Assembly: GCA_013398175.1 (NCBI GenBank)
Contig: VZRZ01004280.1
Location: 1-64,000, forward strand
Length of the DNA stretch: 64,000 nucleotides
DNA from: Climacteris rufus
Taxonomy: Eukaryota > Chordata > Aves > Passeriformes > Climacteridae
Reading direction: 5' to 3'
The notes under the pieces are model-generated. The model had not been told where the DNA came from. It did not search any database and saw only the letters and a program-made list of their open reading frames with translations. Each line of letters opens with the position of its first letter. Within the stretch, counting starts at the first letter, position 1. Both the position numbers and the translations under genes were made by a program. Below, in pieces: positions 20,761-33,104 of this stretch.

Positions 20761-23700
20761 GCTGTGGCGGGAAGGCCGGTTTAGAGTTGGATAATGTTTA
20801 TAAAACCGCAGAAATTAACAGAAGCTCAATGTCCAGGAGCAGGGCTGAAACTACCCCTTTAAAAGACAAAAAAACCCACCAAAAAACAAAAAAAACCCCC
20901 AGACATGACTCAGCCCTGAACTGGAAGCTGTGAGCTGTCGCCAGTGCAGTGCTGTGCTCTGGCTAGCGAGTCTTTTTGAGAGACAAGGTGTGTTAGCTCA
21001 AGCTCTGTGCTTTACCAGCACAACTGCCTGTGGTTTGGAAGAGTTTTTGGCTGTGATCCCACTGGTTCAGAACGGGGACAGAGCTTGCTTGCCTCTGCCT
21101 GCGAAAGACAACGTGGACTTGTTCTGAGTCTGTATTGTTTCTCTCATAATTACAGTTTGATTAAAGCATTTAAGATACGTTTGTCTTTTTAATTTGGCTC
21201 TGGAGTAGGGCAGGAGGCCCACTGCTAGTATACAGTTTCCTTTAAGCCCAACCTGGCAAATTCTGATTACCTCTGAGATAGGCAGCATTATGAATCAGTC
21301 CTGAGTGCTTCTGCAGACAAGCACATTCCTGCAGCAGAGCTCGCCTAAAAAAATCCAGAGGCAGATGGAAAAAAGGCTAAGGAGTAATTAAATATGTCTG
21401 TTCCTTAAGAAATAAGCCTCTAGTAGCAGCTCAGCCGGGCCCCATCAGCCAGGTACAGGATACAACTTCATTGTGTGCAGTCTGCAGTCACAGTGCATTG
21501 AATGTAAGAGAAAGTGGTTTTGCGTTGTTACAGTGTGTTAATGTGCAGATCACCAAAGGTGGCTCAGCCTTCAGTGAGGGTAAGCTCCTTCACCACTCTG
21601 AGCCTGGAAAGCCTGTTCTCTACCTGGAGGGGCTGGACAAAGAACAGGGGGCATCTGGTGCCTGTGAAACAAACCCAAACATTTGTAGTAAGTGAGTGAA
21701 CATTTGTGGGCTAACTGTAGCTTGATGTTGGATGATAATGATGCTGGCATCAAATGTTAGTGGCTTATGAAATGAGAATAGCATAGTCAGAGCACTCATC
21801 ACCCCAGCTGAGCCACGCAGCAGCTAACACATGTCTGAATATGGCAGTGTTGGCTCAGCTCAGGGTTTGACAAACTGAAGAGTGGTAGCAGGCAGGTGAT
21901 GGGAGGGGTGTATGTGGCTGTCAGCACAACAGTGGCAAAGCATTCTGTTCTCAGGCAGAAATGTCTGCCTCAGGCCACCAGCCTCAGGCCTTAGGTTTTA
22001 TGGCTGTGGGTATCTGATTTATCTGCTGGGAGGCTGTGGGGATTAGGAGTGACATGAGCCAAGAAATGAGTTCTTTGTAAGAACTTGTACAGACTGAGAT
22101 CCTCTGTGAGCTAAAAGCAGCACTGCTATGTCTACCCAAGCAAGCTAGTAGCTACATGGAACCGGTAATAAATTGCTAAGAAGTTTTGGCTGCAGGAAAT
22201 AGAGTGGAAACAGGACACAGGGAAGCAGGTAGGCTTGTACGAGTCGGCAAACTCGCTTAGCCTGCCTGGCTAAAGTGGTTTTGTTGGAGTTAAAGACCCC
22301 TCACAGGCAGTGACCCTCAGTTTCTTCTTACAGTGGAAAGGCCCTGAAAGAAAGAGTGCCCTCACGTTACAGTATTTGTTTATGGTCTTCAGCCAGAAGG
22401 ATGTGACTAAATAAAAATAAAAGAAGTGTTTTCAGCAAGACTTACTGTTGCCAGCCAGTTCAGAGAAGGTGTTCTCCATGTTGAGATGTATGTTGTAGTG
22501 GACATGGGGAGGAACAAAGCCTGGATGATACCAAGGCAATGGATATAGGAACCTCTAGTGACAAAGCACCATGCACTGAACCAAACAGCAAAGGCCTCCA
22601 GATGATGCACCAGCAGTCAGCAAAGATGGATTTTGAAGTGCTGAATGTTCTTTGGGGTTTGATTTTAAGGTAGTTCATCATGGTGGTTCTGGTTTATGTT
22701 TGTGAGGAACAAGATTGTTCTGTTATTGCAAAAGTGTTGCCTTAGACAGTATTTTAATAACTAGAAGAACACATCTACTTATTAATAGGGATTTTCTTTT
22801 TAACATACATTTTGGACACTTGAGCGCCATGTTATCTGGTGCTGCTTAAAATATGTGTTCTCTATCTAAGCATAAATACCATAGGCTATGACAGTTGCTA
22901 TAGCAACTAAGCATCTACTATTAAATAGCACCCACAGGCTCAAAACCCATGTGCAGCCTATCAGTACACAAGGTATTCCTTTCTTTGCAGCCAGCTAAGT
23001 ACCATATTTTCATCTTGGGAGCTAGTCTGTGTCTGATGAACATGTTTGTGCTGGGCCTGTGAAGATCTTTTCTCCCCCACCAGCTCTACCTTCCTTTGAA
23101 ACAGCAGATACTATAGGAACAAAATAGCCTGAAGTGGTTGCAAGCTGAAGAAGTTAATGAATAATTCCTTTTTCATATATCCTTGCATGTACATTAGAGT
23201 GTGGCTTTCAAATCTTTCAGACCAGATTACACCTTTGCTGTTCTGTATCTTTTGATATTACAGTGTTCTGCTCTCAAAACCAGCCTTTCAGAAGGCACCG
23301 TGCTGTTCCTGGAAGCCGTATCCTTGAAAATTACAATACCAGTGGGAAACTAATTTCTGCAGTCGTGGCAAACTGGAGAGTTATAATTCAAAAGCACAGT
23401 TAAAACTAGCAAAACTTTTAAGAATATGTAGTCCAGTTCTTTATTTTTAAGCTTGCCTTAAAGTTGGTAAGCATTTGGACCATGAAATCTAAGGGAAAAA
23501 AGCAGAACAAATAGGAACACTGAGTTTCATATGTGATAACAGTTCTGGTGGTTGAGACTTCAGTAACAAGCTGTTGACAGCATTAATTGTTTTACATTTT
23601 CCAAACCAGAAATGTGATTTTCTTTAGACCCATCATAAATAAAAAGGAGAATAAAATTAAGCATCAGTAAGAGAAATATGCTGCTTATAGAAATGAATGC

Positions 23701-26700
23701 TTTATCTGCAAGTTAAAATGACTGTCTGTGCTCCCTGAAGAGTAGAAGGCGGCTGTGATGGCTTGTTGGAGAATTTGGATTGTTTACAGATTTTTTTTGA
23801 GTCTGTTGAATCAGTAGGTTAAATGGAAAGTGTATTGTATCCTCAAATTATTGCTGATGTTCCACTGGTGGCTTAGTGGAATTATGCAGTCTATACGAAA
23901 AAATATAAATTATAGTAGGAACAAAACAATTATAGTTTAATAAGAGTATCAAAAAGTGAGGATGAGAAGTAGGTAAACTAAGGATGAAAAGGCATATTAA
24001 AAATGTGATTTTTTTTTCCCCTAAGAGAATGATTGCTAATGCCTGTGTGCCTTGTGTGTTTAAAGGGTTAACCCAATTAGAAGCATGGCTGTGAGCTGGT
24101 CTTGTTCTCTGCTCTGATCCTGCACCTTGATGGGAATGACAGCTTTGACTTTTGTAGAAATAAAGGAATGTTAACTCCTGTCTCCTGGTGCTCTGCCAGT
24201 AGCCAGTGGTTTTGCAGCAATCATTTCAACATGTCTAGTATTAATGGAATAATAAATCTTTAATTGGTGTTACTTACAAATAGCACCAAATGCCAATAGA
24301 CTAGGGATATAGCTGGAGCTGTACTGAGCAGTGCTGCAGGATGATGAGAAGAGTGGTTTGCTGAGGCAGAGAGGCAAAGTGGGGCTCATCAAAGGGTTGT
24401 TTAGAATTTTCCGGGTGTTTAGATACTGCAAAGGGCTCAGCTGAATGCCTTAGATGGTCTGCCACTTGCTTGCTCTCCAGGGAATCATGGACAGATCCTG
24501 GCAAGTTCCATCATCCTCCACTTTTTATTTTATTGCAAAGGAATTGTTTCTTTCTCCCCATGATTTTCCTGCTTGTTTTCAGTTCAGTTTGGGTTTTTTT
24601 TGCTTCTTGTTTTTCAGCCTGTTTGAAGCCATCCTTTGAAAAAAGGTTGTGTGTTTCTGCCATATTTGGATAAATATTATACCCTGATCTTGTGTCTGGC
24701 TCAGCATCTTTTTGTATGATGAGGATGAGTACACACACACACTCCTCTCCACAGACTGTACTGCCTAGAAGCAGCAGCACAAAGCCTTACAAACTTATGA
24801 TTACTTGTGAACTTAAGGGATATAAGAGGTACTAATGTTTTTTTTCTTCCACTGTGAAGTCCACCATGCCCAGCAGGAGAAATAGGGTAGAGTCTGGTGC
24901 CCTCTTGTGTCTACATTAAAGTCCTGGAAAAACATCATCAGTTAAAAGCGGTCAGGGCTTGAATTACACTGGAAAACACAAAGAAATTTATCCTAAACAA
25001 AAGCCAGAAGTATAGAAAGGGAGAATTAACCTCTCAGTGCAGTTTCTGAGATGAAACTTCTACATGGTTCAGAACAGAGGCAGTGGATTTACAATCCATA
25101 GTTGACTGATGTGTTGAATACTTCAATATATTGTTTCATAAAAGCTTTTCTTCATACTATTCAACTAGCTATGATACTGAAGGATAGACAAGTCAGGGTT
25201 ATACATTAATACTCCTTTACATCGTGGAAGAAAATGCCCAAACTACATTTCTACATTAAAAATGCCCCAAATTCTCCAGTTTCTGGGGGTTTGAAGTCAT
25301 TATGATCTGAAATTATGGTCCAGCAAAAAAAGATCAGATTCACATTTAATTTTCTGCAGCCTTCAGGAAGGAGGACAGCTATTTTCATGGCTTTGGTTTA
25401 ACCTCACGTTAATTTATGTGTAATGGGTTTCAGTATCTCCAGAGGAAAAAAAAAAGATCATTTTCTGCGGTTTTCTCTTGTACAATGTTAGTTCTTATCT
25501 TGGAATTTGACTAAGAACTTGTTCTAGTATCTGAAACTGAATATTAGGAAAACAAAAAGAGAAAGATTTAGTATAATTTCCAACTTTTCCCCCCTCCTGA
25601 GAGGGGAATATTTTTGGTCAGAGGAGGGAATGACTCATCCTTTAACAAAGCAAGCTGGGTCCACTCAGCCCTTCATTAGGGAAAGCCCCGTGCTGAGTTA
25701 CAAAATGCATACACCTTTGAATTCTGCTTTCGTGTTAACTGAAGTGGCCCTCTAACCTTTAGTTTCCCATCAGATCTTTTCTGACATTACAGCCAGCCTG
25801 TACCTGCTTCACAGCCCTGTGTACAGAGGAAGTTCCCTCTTTGTCCTCTTCTTTCTGATGAAACTTCAGATTTGTTCTTGGTCTGTCTAGAATCTCCTGA
25901 CTTTGTTGATGGGCAATTCCCACAAGTCAAAACAGCAAGAAGACAGTGATATGCCTGAATTGCCTTGCTGTTTAATGTACATTTTTCTTCCCTTTTGTGT
26001 ATTGCCGCATCCAGTCCTGAGTTTAGTGTGAGACTTGTGCATTTGTCCCTGTTGGGACACAGCTGTTACTGCCAGCAGTGCAGTGAACTGCACCATTCCA
26101 CCAAGAGCCTTATTTTAGGAAGGATTTGAACAAAAGAATTAGAAGTTGATGGAAAATGTACATGCAGCTAAATGGCAAATTACAGGTTTTTTTAAATAAT
26201 ACCTTATCAAATGTCCTGTATCAAACACATTGCCTAGTCACGTATAAATGTCAAATGTACAAGAATAAAAACTGCCTGTAGTGGGTAGTGTGAGCCTCAT
26301 CTTGACTATATTTAAGAAAGGCAACACTTCCCTGCTCCCAATTAATTAAATAGGTAAGTAATAGTGCTGTTGTCTCAAGCATATCAGACTCACACTGTCA
26401 GAGACTCATCCTAGAAATCTGGTGTTAAGGAAGTGCTTCCAAACCGATTAAAATAGTGCCAGGAAAGGAAGAGCTTGAGAGGCAGAGTCCACATGGATAG
26501 ATCTCCAAGAACTAGGGATTTTAGAGATTATTGCTCGTGGTCTCCTGTGTACAACAGAGCAATAGCATTACTGATGTCTTCAGTGCTGTACCCAGACAGG
26601 TACTATGAGCCTTGTGAGTGCTTGGCCCTTAGTGTTTCCAGTCTGGAAGTCAGTATCACTGACTTCAGTATCACTGGAAGTCAGCATCCAGTCTGTAGAT

Positions 26701-28597
26701 CAGTATCACTCTTATCTTTTGGAAACAAGCAAAAAAACCCCACCTCCAAACACCAAAATATCAGAGTGATGAAAATCCCAGCAAAATCCCCAAGGGTCTA
26801 ATGCTACCAGAAGAAGACACAAAGTTAAAATAAAAGTCTGCATTTTTTTTCCTATTTTGCATAAATAGAAGCAAATAAAGTACTTTGAATGTGACCCTGA
26901 AAGTGCTGACTCATTAGAATTTCTGTTTTAATATCTTGTATTTGCCTCCATGCTGTTCACATGCTGTTCACTGCTCCATTGCAATAACCTCTGAATATGC
27001 ATAAACACACCTGCTCTTGCTTTCTAGTATCTCCTGCAAGGGCTTGTATTTTAAACCAAGGAGCCAGACAATGCTCAAGGGAAGAAATGTCACATTCTAC
27101 AGATGGGGAACTGTGATGCAGACTGCTGCATTTCTAAGTAGCTTTCTGAACACGGATATTTGCATATTTGTTCAGAACATCTGTGACTTCAGGTTTACAA
27201 GGCTTTTCAGGACTTTGTATATCATCCAGCACCCTTTTCCCACAGTATCTCTCTTCTCTTTGATTCTTCATTGCCCTCAAGAAAATATTTCAAGACAGAC
27301 CTCTGAGCATAGAGGGGATGCTCTGTGATCATGGGCTGAAATGTACAGGCCCTGCCACAGACTGAGACTACCAAACAGGATGGATCATTTTGTGGTGCTC
27401 TGAGAGGTTGCTCCTTTAGACAATATTCATGTGATGTTTTGTAAAATTCTTATCACATAAGTTATCTCCTCAGCAGACTTTCTGTCTGTCTGAAAGGCTG
27501 TTTTTTGCTTCCTTACCTCTGAGCATTTCTTACAAGATGAAGTAGGAAAGTTGTAGAAGTTATCGGTGATGTATCTGAATTACAGATGAGACATAATGAG
27601 TTCAGAGTCCTACCCTTTCTCCCCAATAGCTCATGATGGCAGCTACTAGTATCTATTACCAGGGTATCAGTATTAGTCCAATTTGGGATAATAGATTTCT
27701 CTTTTTATGCTTCACATTATTATTACATTGAAGATTGAATCATGAGGCCGTGCTGCATCCTGCTGCAAACAGAAGCGCCCTCTCCTGTGCAGAGGTTCAT
27801 TTTGCAGGGAAAGAGGGAGTGCAGTGCCATGCAAACCACCCCAGCAGGCACTGGAAGAGATGGAGAGGACTGGTAGGTATCACATCCTGTAGGCACTGGT
27901 TGTAGAAGACATGCTGGGAAATCCAGCTTTGGGGATGCTGGCACCTGTGTGCTTCCTTACATGTCAAAGAGGTTAAAAAATGATTACATCTCTCTGATGC
28001 AATCCCTCCACCCTTATTTGCTACTGTTAGTTTGTGCTGGTTTGAAAATAAGACAGGCATTCCAACCTGTGAGGGAATTTCGGCATCATTTCACTGTATA
28101 GAGGAAGTTTCCTAAAAGACCTGTCCCACAGTGTGAGCTGTAGGATGACAATATGCTCACTAACAAAAACCATTAGGCTGTGAATGTTTTTGAAAGCTTG
28201 GTTCCAAGTTTCATCACTCACTACCCAACAGAAATTCAACATTAGGTTGTGCATGAGAGCAGACACTAAATGAGGCCAGCTACAGCTACAAGGTCACCAA
28301 CTGCAGAAGAAACTTGTCATGCGTAGAGAATCTGAGTTCATTGCTGTAGGATTTTGTAGCAAACCTGCAGCAATCCTCTTGAGCAAAATTTAATACAGAA
28401 CATAAGAGCATTTCTTAGTCAGGAATGGAGTTTTATAAGTGACTTACACTAAACTTTTACTTTAAAAAATTGCAGCCTTTAGATATAATTTAAAATTGAT
28501 GAATAAGCAAACAAATCACATATATTGTCTGCAAAAACTAGTTTGGCCAGCTCTAGTTCATAGCCAGAAAATATTCACTTTATGTTTTACAGTCATA
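20761..28597. other. Intergenic, nothing recognised
   Basis: About 7.8 kb of AT-rich sequence with no convincing coding exon, RNA gene or recognisable transposon. Minor features only: a short (AC)n run at about 24730-24742 and an internally repetitive patch (cagtatcact repeated) at about 26645-26710. Confidence 0.6.
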
Positions 28598-29587
28598 CTT
28601 AAAATAATCAGCAATGAACTTATCTCCCAGGTACATTATGAACGTCTGAGACACATGTAAAAATAAAATAAGGTTTTATTTATTCAGTAGCCCACTCTTC
28701 TTTAAATCAAATGATGGAAGTTATACCTGAGTAAATGCTGAATACAAAAGACAGTGCAATTTTCTAATCCCACCCCCTTACACTGATGAGCAGTTTACCT
28801 GCTCTGAGCCTGATGTGTGGAGACCAGGCCTTCTAAAGACCAAATTGGGAGGCACAGCCTAGGTTTGGTTCTGTACTCTCTCTAACTCATCTTACAGCTT
28901 GAGCTGAGTTGGGCAGGTCAGAAGCCAGATCCAAATGGCTGTCTTGAGAACTGCAGGTCTGATGTAGCAGGTGAACCTTTCTTCCCAGCATGAAGCAGTC
29001 CCTGCAGGATCACTGGTGATGTCTCTGCAGGAGGAAAGGATGGATCAATGCACCCCTCAGATCTCTTCTGAACTGAGAAGTGCCCTTTGCTGTGTCTCTC
29101 ACATGTCCTGATGCTGAGACTTTTCTTTGTTTGGGTGGTGCAGTCAGATACTGTCTGACAAAATAGATCAGGTGCTGGAATTTATCAGATAGGAAACAGT
29201 CAGTTTATCTGGTGGGATATTTTAACAATATGGAAATAACCTTTCTTGATGCTCAGCCATGAAGCTGCTTTTCTGTTTATCCAAAGAAGTTAGAATTTGC
29301 AGATTTCCCTTGTGGACACATTGCTTGGTACGTGGCCCCTAAATAAAACCTTCAGACATCTATGACGGAATATTTTAGTTTGGAAAACACCTCTGGAGGT
29401 TATCTAGGTAAATTTCCAAGTTAGATGAGGCTGCACAGGTCTTTGTCACTTCTAACGCTTTTCATTCAAAGTATGTCTGAATAAAGAAACTCCCAGGATT
29501 TTCATTAAGAGAAGATGCATAATGATGTAGTAATTTAGAGCAGCATGCAACTTCAGTGAGGCAGAAAACTGCAACTTGCGTCAGACC
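28598..29587. repeat. Direct duplication, copy 1 (990 bp)
   Basis: Starts at cttaaaataatcagcaatga and ends at cttgcgtcagacc. It is repeated almost exactly from 29589. Compared with copy 2 it has 17 extra bases (near 28950-28970) and only a handful of single-base differences. The copies are separated by a single N at 29588. No gene is recognised inside. Confidence 0.95.
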
Positions 29588-29588
29588 N

Positions 29589-30561
29589 CTTAAAATAATC
29601 AGCAATGAACTTATCTCCCAGGTACATTATGAACGTCTGAGACACATGTAAAAATAAAATAAGGTTTTATTTATTCAGTAGCCCACTCTTCTTTAAATCA
29701 AATGATGGAAGTTATACCTGAGTAAATGCTGAATACAAAAGACAGTGCAATTTTCTAATCCCACCCCCTTACACTGATGAGCAGTTTACCTGCTCTGAGC
29801 CTGATGTGTGGAGACCAGGCCTTCTAAAGACCAAATTGGGAGGCACAGCCTAGGTTTGGTTCTGTACTCTCTCTAACTCATCTTACAGCTTGAGCTGAGT
29901 TGGGTGGGTCAGAAGCCAGATCCAAATGGCTGTCTTGAGAACAGGTGAACCTTTCTTCCCAGCATGAAGCAGTCCCTGCAGGATCACTGGTGATGTCTCT
30001 GCAGGAGGAAAGGATGGATCAATGCACCCCTCAGATCTCTTCTGAACTGAGAAGTGCCCTTTGCTGTGTCTCTCACATGTCCTGATGCTGAGACTTTTCT
30101 TTGCTTGGGTGGTGCAGTCAGATACTGTCTGACAAAATAGATCAGGTGCTGGAATTTATCAGATAGGAAACAGTCAGTTTATCTGGTGGGATATTTTAAC
30201 AATATGGAAATAACCTTTCTTGATGCTCAGCCATAAAGCTGCTTTTCTGTTTATCCAAAGAAGTTAGAATTTGCAGATTTCCCTTGTGGACACAGTGCTT
30301 GGTACGTGGCCCCTAAATAAAACCTTCAGACATCTATGACGGAATATTTTAGTTTGGAAAACACCTCTGGAGGTTATCTAGGTAAATTTCCAAGTTAGAT
30401 GAGGCTGCACAGGTCTTTGTCACTTCTAACGCTTTTCATTCAAAGTATGTCTGAATAAAGAAACTCCCAGGATTTTCATTAAGAGAAGATGCATAATGAT
30501 GTAGTAATTTAGAGCAGCATGCAACTTCAGTGAGGCAGAAAACTGCAACTTGCGTCAGACC
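29589..30561. repeat. Direct duplication, copy 2 (973 bp)
   Basis: Second copy of 28598-29587 in the same orientation, beginning directly after the lone N at 29588. The length difference (17 bp) is fully explained by one indel; remaining differences are about five substitutions (e.g. gggcaggtca/gggtgggtca, cacattgctt/cacagtgctt). That divergence is allelic in scale. Confidence 0.95.
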
Positions 30562-30611
30562 CGGATAATCCCTGTCCCCTGCATCTATGGCACCGGGCTC
30601 CAATGTTGGTC

Positions 30612-31170
30612 CATAGAATCACAGAATAAGCTGAGTTGGAAGGGACCTACAAGGATCATCAAGTCCAACACCTGACCCTGCACAGGACACCCCAAGAGTC
30701 ACACCATGTGCTTGACAGCATTGTCCAAACACTCCTTGAACTCTGTCAGGCTTGGTGCTGTGACCACTTCCTTGGGGAGTCTGTTCCACTGCCCAAACAC
30801 CCTCTGGATGAAGAACCTTTTCCCATTATCCAACCTAAACCTCCCCTGACACAACTTCAGGCCATTCCTTCGGGTCCTGTCACTGGTCACCACAGAGAAG
30901 AGATCAGTGTCTGCCCCTCTGCTTCCCCTCATGAGGAAGCTGTAACTGTGATGAGGTCTCCCCTCAGTCTCCTCTTCTCCAGGCTGAATTGACCAAGTGA
31001 CCTCAGCTGCTCCTCCTATGGCTTCCATGGCCCTTGACCATCTTCACTGCCCTCCTTTGGATGCTCTCTAATAGCTTTATATCTTTCTTGTACTGCGGCT
31101 CCTAAAACTGCACACAGGACATAAGGTGAGCCTGCAGCAGCACAGAGCAGAGCAGGACAATCCCCTCCCC
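30612..31170 (-). mobile_element. CR1 LINE, 3' portion
   Basis: Begins on the + strand with catagaatcacagaataagc, the reverse of the CR1 tail, and continues through gttggaagggacctacaagg, cagcattgtccaaacactcc, cttggggagtctgttccact and ctcctcttctccaggctgaa. 5'-truncated and without intact ORF. Confidence 0.93.
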
Positions 31171-32931
31171 TGACACTCACTTTTTATCAAAGGAAAAACA
31201 TCAGAGGGGTTTAAATTCATCAAGGTCAATATCTAATTTGCATCTATTTTAATCAGTTCAGAAGCCTGTACCTCTGGTTTCTTCTAAATTCACTGCTGTT
31301 ATTCATGAGAGTTTGCATTCAGACCATGAAAACCCTGAGGCTGGGGCTGTTTGTGTGTGCACCTTCAGACATGAGTCACTGTGCTCTGGCTGGCAGGGGC
31401 TGCTATGAGCTGTGTTCTGCTGCTGTCAAATTCTTCAGCAATGGAAAGCTACAGATATTCAGCACAGTCACAGATATTGAGCACTTTGCAGATCTCTCCT
31501 TGACACCCTAGAGATTTTCATCTCTGGGATGCATATGAAAATAGAAATTCAGAATTTGTTAATTAGCACCACAGCAGAAATTCATGTTTTTCCAAGAAAC
31601 AATCTCCAATTGAAGACAAAAGCATCTCATAGATAGATGCCAGAGGAGTCATTAAATAATTAAAAATGATGTAATAAATATAAAAAATTGAGGATCTATA
31701 ATATTGGCACAATGGTTCTTTCCAAAAGTGTAAGAATAAAACATAATACAGTTAACATAGTACAGAAATATCCATGGTAATTTTAAGATATTAAAGAGTA
31801 TTGTATTTACATTAACACTGGCTAATAGTAATTCAATTCAGAAATATGAACATCAATAAAAATTTCAATGTCACAGAAATACAACACTACAGATGAAATA
31901 GAATGATGCTGTGAAACACTTAACAAACTCATACTCAAATTGATTCATGATATCCGTCTGTTGAATCACATAAAAATATGAAGAAGTTGTTTAGATAAAC
32001 ATTACCAGATTTGTATTACTCTTATTTTTTAAATTCTTGGTTGAAGGCACAAGGAACTACTATCAACAAGTTGTTCATAATAAAAGTGGCAGCAGCAACA
32101 ATGAAATTTGCCCAACGTGGTCTCCTGTACGCCTCTCCAGCACGTCCGAGGGCATTCGCAGCTGTGGGGAGGAAGGACTGTTCTCTCCAGCTGCCAGCCC
32201 TTCCATACCATCTGTCAACCTATCCATGTCTCCTACACAGTCAAAGTGGGATCAATACCAAAAGGGAAGTGTTAGCTTAGTCAGAAACGTACCAGGAGTT
32301 CAACAAACATTTGGAGATGACATAAAAACAGTCTCTGACTCTACTTGGAAATGTGTATATTTTCTATATATTTCAGTGCATTCTAGATTTGACTGCAGAA
32401 CAACTAGAATTTACTCATTATAAACTGTCAAGCGTTAGAACTGTACGTTTTAAGAATTTCAGGGCAGTGCAGGATCTTGACTAACGCAGCAGCAGTACTG
32501 TTGGTCTGTGTTATCAGGCCCTTATTTTGCCCTCTCATTCTCCTGGAATGTGTGATATAGCTAAAACCACGTACTGAAGTATGAGGAAAATTTTCAAGGC
32601 TCTCATTGAAACACTGATCTTTAAGACTCGTTTTTAATATTTTCCACTGGTTAACCACAAAAGTTAACAGCAGAGTACATGCATGAGAATATGAACATCT
32701 ACCTCCTCAAGAAGAAAAAAATTCAGCTGTAAGAATATTACATCGTTCTCCTCAGCAGTGCTTTCTTTTATTTTGCTCAGAAGATAAAACTGGGTTTATT
32801 TCATATGAGCAAAAGAGTCAGTCCAAAAAATAAGCTTTTAAGATCCCAATCTGAGTCAAAGTAAATAACTTAGTTTATTCCACATATCCTTAGCAAAGCA
32901 ATATTTTCAGCAAAGACACCGTTGGACAAAG
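31171..32931. other. Intergenic, downstream of GPR132, nothing recognised
   Basis: Very AT-rich from about 31600 to 32000. A 128-codon + frame at 32037-32423 begins at TTG, has no recognisable domain and is judged spurious. Confidence 0.6.
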
Positions 32932-32937
32932 TTTATT
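32932..32937 (-). terminator. GPR132: Candidate GPR132 polyadenylation signal
   Basis: AATAAA on the minus strand (gtttattg on +), about 170 nt after the GPR132 stop codon. Further AATAAA copies lie at 32874-32879 and near 32796, so the exact signal used is uncertain. Confidence 0.45.
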
Positions 32938-33104
32938 GTAGGAGACAAACAGAAATGTGAATTATCACTCCTGTAGCATCCTCAAGGAGTTGCCGGCCCA
33001 TGCAGGATGTGCACGATGATGTCAGCATGTAAATGTCCTATGTCCTATGTCCTGCAGCCTGCAGCTGGCATTGGGAACTTCTCATTTGTTTTGGCAGCTT
33101 CCTG

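Noticed and set aside
20394..20933. 179-codon + frame and ~160-codon minus frames in the orphan CpG island
   Set aside because: Arg/Ala/Pro/Gly-rich composition typical of CpG DNA; no domain and several frames open at once.
30636..31028. Open frames of about 110-118 codons on both strands
   Set aside because: They lie entirely within the CR1 at 30612-31170.
32037..32423. 128-codon + frame
   Set aside because: Begins at TTG, no domain, AT-rich surroundings, no splice or Kozak support.
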